Below the pieces are notes generated by a model that worked only from the letters and a program-made list of their open reading frames with translations, was not told where the DNA came from and searched no databases. DNA of 8,041 nt from Chitinophagaceae bacterium (lineage in GTDB: Bacteria; Bacteroidota; Bacteroidia; Chitinophagales; Chitinophagaceae), in NCBI GenBank assembly GCA_947447815.1, contig CANFLJ010000080.1, positions 1 through 8,041 of the forward strand, written 5' to 3'. Numbering within the stretch: position 1 is the stretch's first letter; every line of letters begins with the position of its first letter. Positions 7,366 to 8,041 of this stretch are shown piece after piece. A program made the position numbers and the translations under genes.

Positions 7366-7589
7366 TCTTATTAATGCTGACAATATTTCTATACTCTATA
7401 TCTATCTTACATAACAATTCCATTCACTAAATGGATTAAAAAAGAAGGTCATTTTTAAATCCATATAAAGCTGATTCATAAAATATTTATAATTCACTTT
7501 TTATTATTGTCCTATTCAGGAATATTAATTTACTTCATGCCTTGAATTATATCAAAAAATCAACCAATCACTTCGACAAAACTTAGCTT
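7366..7589. other. AT-rich spacer upstream of the GumN-family gene, no gene supported
   Basis: Together with the bases just after purH this makes about 300 bases without a supported gene. Beyond the purH terminator I see only AT-rich DNA with a 6-bp inverted repeat (TCCATT / AATGGA, 7419-7435), which lacks a U-tract on the plus strand, and very short open frames. The promoter of the downstream gene must lie here, since the terminator cuts it off from purH. I find no clean TTTG/TAnnTTTG pair to point to. Confidence 0.5.
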
Positions 7590-8041
7590 ATGCGACAATT
7601 GCTCATCCTCCTGACAGTACTAATTACTACTTTAAATTTAAGTGCTCAAAAAAAAGCCTCCCCTAGCAAGTACAATAGTCTACTTTGGGAAATAAGTGGT
7701 AAAGGCATGAAAAAGCCTGCCTATCTATTTGGAACAATGCACGTAAGTAGTAAACTGGCTTTTAACCTAAGCGATACATTTTACAATAAAATAAAGTCGG
7801 TGGATGCAGTTGCTTTAGAGACCGACCCAACTACCTGGCAGGAAGACTTTCAGCACAGTATGTACATGCACATGAGTGATATTTCGGCTCTTCAGCAAAG
7901 CTCTTTGCCTGATGACTATATTACTAAAAGCAGTTTTCAGTTTTCGCCTTACGATAAATCATTAAAAGCTACGCTGGCAAACGATCCTTATATCCTGAAC
8001 AGTTTCCTTTACCGGAATTTTAATGGTCAGGCCGACTTTGA
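7590..8041 (+). CDS. Secreted GumN/TraB-family protein (partial, N-terminal 150 residues)
   Basis: This is the start of a protein of the TraB/PrgY/GumN superfamily, which includes the TIKI metalloproteases; the bacterial members are often secreted and mostly of unproven function. The ATG at 7590 opens a signal peptide, MRQLLILLTVLITTLNLSAQ, with a probable signal peptidase I cut after Ser-Ala-Gln or nearby, so the product should reach the periplasm or beyond. The mature N-terminus carries the family signature: SLLWEISGKGMKKPAYLFGTMHVS (30-53) with the conserved GTMH at 48-51, followed by VDAVALETDP (71-80), where the conserved Glu77 is present. Bacteroidota relatives run to about 280-300 residues, so roughly half lies beyond the right edge, including the second conserved motif region. 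It is separated from purH by a strong terminator and should be its own unit. No Shine-Dalgarno sequence is visible. The family call is firm; a peptidase function is only possible. Confidence 0.87.
   Translation, partial: MRQLLILLTVLITTLNLSAQKKASPSKYNSLLWEISGKGMKKPAYLFGTMHVSSKLAFNLSDTFYNKIKSVDAVALETDPTTWQEDFQHSMYMHMSDISALQQSSLPDDYITKSSFQFSPYDKSLKATLANDPYILNSFLYRNFNGQADF

Noticed and set aside
7419..7435. Short inverted repeat TCCATT / AATGGA as a second terminator
   Set aside because: The stem is only 6 bp and AT-rich, and it is followed by an A-run rather than a T-run on the plus strand.
7402..7479. Minus-strand 25-codon frame in the spacer before the GumN-family gene, translating to a Phe/Met-rich peptide
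   Set aside because: It is very short, has no ribosome site or promoter, and AT-rich DNA produces such peptides by chance. It could be a remnant of a decayed gene, but nothing in the sequence shows this.
1..8041. Search by eye for CRISPR repeats, tRNA or rRNA genes, insertion sequences, phage, toxin-antitoxin or defence genes
   Set aside because: No regularly spaced repeats, no tRNA-like cloverleaf, no transposase or integrase motifs and no terminal repeats were seen. Nearly all the sequence is accounted for by housekeeping or envelope genes.

Overview
The window looks like an ordinary chromosomal segment from a member of the Bacteroidota, most plausibly a Chitinophagaceae-like relative. The grounds are AT-rich DNA, starts without Shine-Dalgarno sequences, a Bacteroidota-style secreted pectate lyase, a 695-residue ComEC whose C-terminal metallo-beta-lactamase-like domain has no metal ligands, and a GumN/TraB protein of the type common in that phylum. 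The genus is inference only.

Layout. The left part (1-3030) reads on the minus strand. In transcription order it holds lnt (apolipoprotein N-acyltransferase, apparent TTG start), an alpha/beta hydrolase 4 bases downstream, then, after a 206-base AT-rich gap with a long imperfect hairpin, the start of a secreted family 1 pectate lyase that runs off the left edge. A 157-base divergent spacer (3031-3187) separates this from a plus-strand group: a small lipoprotein (3188-3649), comEC (3668-5755) and purH (5783-7288), with gaps of 18 and 27 bases. A perfect 15-bp hairpin after purH (7329-7365) is a convincing terminator. After a further AT-rich spacer without a supported gene comes the N-terminal part of a secreted GumN/TraB-family protein (from 7590), cut by the right edge.

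How the genes fit together. The two halves form two transcription units back to back. The left unit contains the last enzyme of lipoprotein maturation (Lnt) plus a hydrolase of unknown substrate. The right unit starts with a predicted lipoprotein, itself a potential Lnt substrate, followed by a DNA-uptake channel protein and a purine biosynthesis enzyme. I see no shared pathway among the last three; they look like a positional rather than a functional operon.

I found no mobile element, CRISPR array, tRNA, rRNA, phage gene, defence system or clearly novel system. The points most worth a second look are the metal-ligand-free C-terminus of ComEC, the unassigned beta-rich lipoprotein, the hairpin upstream of the pectate lyase, and the TTG start of lnt.
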